A stretch of 40,978 nucleotides of DNA from CAYUPI01 sp964446585 (GTDB lineage: Bacteria; Verrucomicrobiota; Verrucomicrobiia; Limisphaerales; UBA8199). How positions within the stretch are numbered: position 1 is the first letter of the stretch; every line of letters starts with the position of its first letter. The position numbers were made by a program, and so were the translations under genes. The stretch spans positions 1 to 40,978 of the forward strand of contig CAYUPI010000049.1 in assembly GCA_964446585.1 (NCBI GenBank), written 5' to 3'. The notes below the pieces were generated by a model. The model saw only the letters and a list, made by a program, of their open reading frames with translations, ran no database searches and was not told the DNA's origin. This document shows positions 38,752-40,978 of this stretch, in pieces.

Positions 38752-38844
38752 ACCGAACAAAGCCGCTTCAGGCAACGGCGCGATTGCGGTGCTGTTACAA
38801 GTCGAGCCCTGCAGCCGCGCCTTGCCTGAGCGCAACCGTTCGCC
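38752..38844 (+). other. attC14 recombination site (last in the array)
   Basis: Left box ACCGAAC (38752-38758), right box GTTCGCC (38838-38844). Arms GCCGCTTCAGGCAACGGCGC and GCGCCTTGCCTGAGCGC pair well. No further cassette gene follows. Length 93. Confidence 0.87.
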
Positions 38845-39105
38845 TGATGCATGAGCATCGCCGTTCCAAACGGGTTGCAGGCGTGGAATAGGCCTCTCTG
38901 GCTTTCCCGCGCACTGCGCGTCCACCATAGCCCGCTCCGCCGCCTCCGCTCCCTTCTGTAAACAATTCTTTCCCGCAATTTGCGCCCTTCTGCGGCCGCG
39001 CCATCCGCATCCATCCAAGCTAACCTGTGGTTAAGAACCTGACCAATTTACTTCCCTCGGAGTTCACGTTTCACGCGTCACGTTTTAGTTTGTTGGCCGA
39101 ACGCT
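38845..39105. other. Spacer after the cassette array
   Basis: I see no gene here. It holds a CCGCCTCCGCTCCCTTCTGTAA host-type spacer repeat (38937-38960) and an AGTTCACGTTTCACGCGTCA stretch (39061-39080). Confidence 0.5.
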
Positions 39106-39352
39106 GGTGGCCACACCGCTAGGTGTTTCAGGTCTTTTTTCTCGCCAGTGCGGCTCGCACCTCTCCTCTGCTGCACGGAGGCTCCAGACTCCCGCCCTCA
39201 CCAGCCCGCCTTTTCACCGGGGGGCCAGAGCGCGGTGCCCTCCGAGGACCCCTCCCACGCGCCGCCCCGGTGGCAGGTGCCGCTGGCACCGCGGGCTTTG
39301 TTGGTGAAGGGCGAGAGTCCGAAGCCGAGCAGCAGAGACCAAAAAAAAGACC
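39106..39352 (+). promoter_or_regulatory. Structured 5' leader, copy 2
   Basis: Matches 23840-24018: GGTGGCC-ACACC-GCTA-GGTGT-TTCAG (39106-39131); then GCGGTGCCCTCCGAGGAC, CTCCCACGCGCCGCCCC (39232-39269) and CAGGTGCCGCTGGCACC hairpin (about 39273-39290); then GGTGAAGGGCGAGAG and an A-rich run to the ATG. The first hairpin has different bases from copy 1 yet still pairs. Confidence 0.5.
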
Positions 39353-40021
39353 ATGAAAACCAACAAACAAAACAAGAAACCGAAAAACATAGGGAGCACG
39401 AACATCGTGTCAGAGACTCAGAACCGAACCGATCAGTTGTCCAGAGAGAACACGGCAACGACAACCGCGACGCCAACGGCAACCGCACCGGCCCCGGAGC
39501 CGGCCCCAGTTAACAATTCCCTCTCCGCAGGGGGAGAGGGCCAAGGTGAGGTGGTTCAGAATTCTTCCGACCCTCGGCCCTCGACCCTCGCCCCTCTAAC
39601 TTCGATTAGGCCTTACGTGAATTTTTCTGAACGCGATTTCAACCGAAAACTCTCTGTAGAAAAAGTCCTCGAAAAACTCCAACGCTGGATGCCAAAGCAA
39701 TTCGAGCTTGCCGAAGTAGTTGGCAAATGGATCTGGATCACTTTTTCCGAACCGCCCGCCGAAACCGTCCGGGCCGATCTTTCGCAGCTTGGATTCCATT
39801 GGAACAACACCCGCAAATGCTGGCAGCACCCGTGCGGTGAGACCCTGCCACGCGGTCAGCAGGAGCCACGCGACAAGTACGAAGTTTGGTTCCCTCGCGC
39901 CACCGAAACCTTGCGCCGGAAAAAAGCACACGCTCAGAAGTCCGAAGTCTACTTCGACTCCGCACAAGCCGCCTCCGTCGCCACCGCGTTGCTTGTCGCA
40001 CTGCCCTTCCTCCCAACGTGA
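39353..40021 (+). CDS. Hypothetical protein with WN-x2-R-x2-W-Q-H-P-C-G motif
   Basis: The 222-residue protein begins MKTNKQNKKPKNIGS and has a low-complexity Thr/Pro region (TATPTATAPAPEPAPV) and a repeat-encoded stretch (LSAGGEGQGEVV, from the palindromic repeat at 39519-39554). A globular C-terminal domain follows: VGKWIWITFSEPPAETVRAD, LSQLGFHWNNTRKCWQHPCG, and RDKYEVWFP. The WN...W motif occurs in small proteins of phage/plasmid-type regions that handle a mobile-element function not known to me. The ATG lies directly behind the structured leader. Confidence 0.65.
   Translation: MKTNKQNKKPKNIGSTNIVSETQNRTDQLSRENTATTTATPTATAPAPEPAPVNNSLSAGGEGQGEVVQNSSDPRPSTLAPLTSIRPYVNFSERDFNRKLSVEKVLEKLQRWMPKQFELAEVVGKWIWITFSEPPAETVRADLSQLGFHWNNTRKCWQHPCGETLPRGQQEPRDKYEVWFPRATETLRRKKAHAQKSEVYFDSAQAASVATALLVALPFLPT
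39519..39554. repeat. Dispersed palindromic repeat inside coding sequence
   Basis: CCCTCTCCGCAGGGGGAGAG followed by AGGTGAGGTGG, in frame within the 39353 gene. Further copies: 40039-40077 and 40232-40275 (the latter with a GTCC/GGAC sub-hairpin). Confidence 0.75.
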
Positions 40022-40681
40022 TTGCCCGACCCTCCCCTCCCTCTCCGCCTCTGGGGGAGAGGGTCAGGGTGAGGTGACTCCCTCTATGCGTTCCCCAAAA
40101 CTTTTTCGCGCGCTTCGCGCGCATCCACCTTCATCACCCCGAAGGCGGTGCAGAGAAAATAGCCCAGGGTCGGACCGCGTTCCCGATCACCGCGGTCCTA
40201 CCCTGGGAAAATGTCCCAAACAAAAAAGACTCCCCTCTCCTCCTGGTGGCCAGTCCCGCTCGGACGAGGAGAGGGGAAGGGGAGAGGAGGCACAAAGCAT
40301 TTTCAGCCTTTCGCCAAGGGCGGCAGTTACCCCCCGAACCACCCGCTCGCGAAAGCATTCGGAGTTCGGGTTTGCGCGGCAAATCAATCTGCCTGCCGGG
40401 ATATCCCCCAAAGCCCCACCGCGACGGCGGATGCCTGCTCCCTTGGCAAACCCCGCCTGAGCGCCTCTAAAAACTTTCGCGCGCTTCGCGCGCGCCCTCA
40501 TTTCAGGACTTCAACCTCAGAGAAGACCAGGGCTTCGCCCTGGACCACCAAAGGGTCTCGACCCTCTGGACTCCCGCACCATTTCACAACACCATACATA
40601 AACGGGTCTCCATGATCCTGCAGCTCAGCATTGCAGGCGGGGGCGCGGGCGCGTGCCCCCTCGAATCGGGACCAGATCGGA
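40022..40681. other. Repeat-rich intergenic region
   Basis: Besides two palindromic repeats it has a 17-bp inverted repeat (40163-40179 / 40191-40207, one mismatch) and a direct repeat of AACTTT(TT)CGCGCGCTTCGCGCGC at 40097-40122 and 40469-40493. I find no credible gene. Confidence 0.55.
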
Positions 40682-40978
40682 CTAACGACCAGCCGGCCGA
40701 GCCTTTTCCAATACAGACGAATCACACATTATGAACAGATTATGCAAGGGACACGTCGCTAAAATCTCACCAGGATCACCATCCTTTATCTGCGCGCCAG
40801 ACCGGACCCTGTAGCTCACATTCGCGGCCCCAAGGTGGGCGAAGTCCTTGGCTGGCTGCTTAGACCCGTCACTTGGACATAACAGAACGCCAGGCGAGGA
40901 GAGCTCGTTCGACAGGACCTTAAAGCCCTTCCCCCAAAAAAGTGGACACCCGCTGGTTGGTTTGAGAAAGACAACCAT
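40682..40978 (-). CDS. Prepilin-like protein, C-terminal part running off the right edge
   Basis: The frame is open to the window end, so the N-terminal prepilin region lies outside. The visible part has FKVLSNELSSPGVLLCPSDG, AKDFAHLGAANVSYRV and ILATCPLHNLFIMCDSSVLE. This is the C-terminal half typical of verrucomicrobial type II secretion/type IV pilin-like proteins, with a cysteine pair and a terminal H-x-n-D-x-S/G-S motif. It is a host gene. Its end at 40682 follows the repeat-rich spacer. Confidence 0.65.
   Translation of the reverse strand: MVVFLKPTSGCPLFWGKGFKVLSNELSSPGVLLCPSDGSKQPAKDFAHLGAANVSYRVRSGAQIKDGDPGEILATCPLHNLFIMCDSSVLEKARPAGR

Noticed and set aside
38719..39018. Minus-strand frames of about 100 residues after the array
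   Set aside because: They run across attC14 and spacer repeats (RRERRRRSGLWW-type translations) and show no domain.
40187..40501. Minus-strand frame starting MRARAKRAKVF
   Set aside because: It is encoded by the CGCGCGCTTCGCGCGC direct repeat and the palindromic repeats; no gene-like features.

Overview
The window looks like chromosome from an uncultured Verrucomicrobiota bacterium (Pedosphaera/Limisphaera-like). This is inferred from protein style, since no rRNA or marker gene is present. The signs are an ECF sigma factor with a very long membrane/coiled-coil C-terminal extension, a HEAT-repeat lipid-anchored-type protein, a PEP-CTERM protein, prepilin-like fragments at both edges, and many dispersed palindromic repeats.

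Region 1 (about 0.3-22.5 kb) is an incomplete prophage-like module transcribed leftwards. In transcription order it holds an XRE regulator, a membrane/HTH protein, an excisionase-type HTH protein, a small membrane protein, a PD-(D/E)XK nuclease, a Dam-type adenine methylase, an SSB-like protein, a RecB/Cas4-like nuclease, a Pif1/RecD-like helicase, a Prim-Pol/SF3 helicase, a primase zinc-finger protein, small and large terminase, and two different portal proteins. No capsid, tail, lysis or intact integrase gene is visible. Host-style genes on the + strand are interspersed (PDZ protein, DUF2283 protein, HEAT protein, a membrane protein and a lipoprotein).

Between terminase and portal (about 3.2-7.25 kb) lies an unusual tract of at least ten long, near-perfect inverted repeats. 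Within it, two related hairpin/small-ORF modules place the start codon of a basic Trp/Arg/Pro-rich protein in the loop of a 26-31 bp hairpin.

Region 2 (22.5-28.7 kb) holds dispersed repeats, a small conserved gene, a gene behind a structured leader that recurs at 39.2 kb, a frameshifted gene, the ECF sigma factor and a secreted serine hydrolase.

Region 3 (about 28.9-38.85 kb) is the main discovery: a head-to-tail array of 14 integron-type attC recombination sites. Each site has an RYYYAAC-like box on the left, a GTTRRRY-like box on the right and long imperfect inverted repeats between them. They separate thirteen single-gene cassettes on the + strand and one interval occupied by an IS110-family element. 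A fragment of a tyrosine recombinase lies on the opposite strand at the left end of the array. The array therefore resembles a sedentary integron that has lost its integrase (a CALIN). Most cassette products are predicted secreted, lipoprotein or membrane proteins of unknown function, plus a serine hydrolase and a PEP-CTERM protein.

Region 4 (38.85-40.98 kb) has more dispersed repeats, the second copy of the structured leader with its gene, and the 3' end of a prepilin-like gene running off the right edge.
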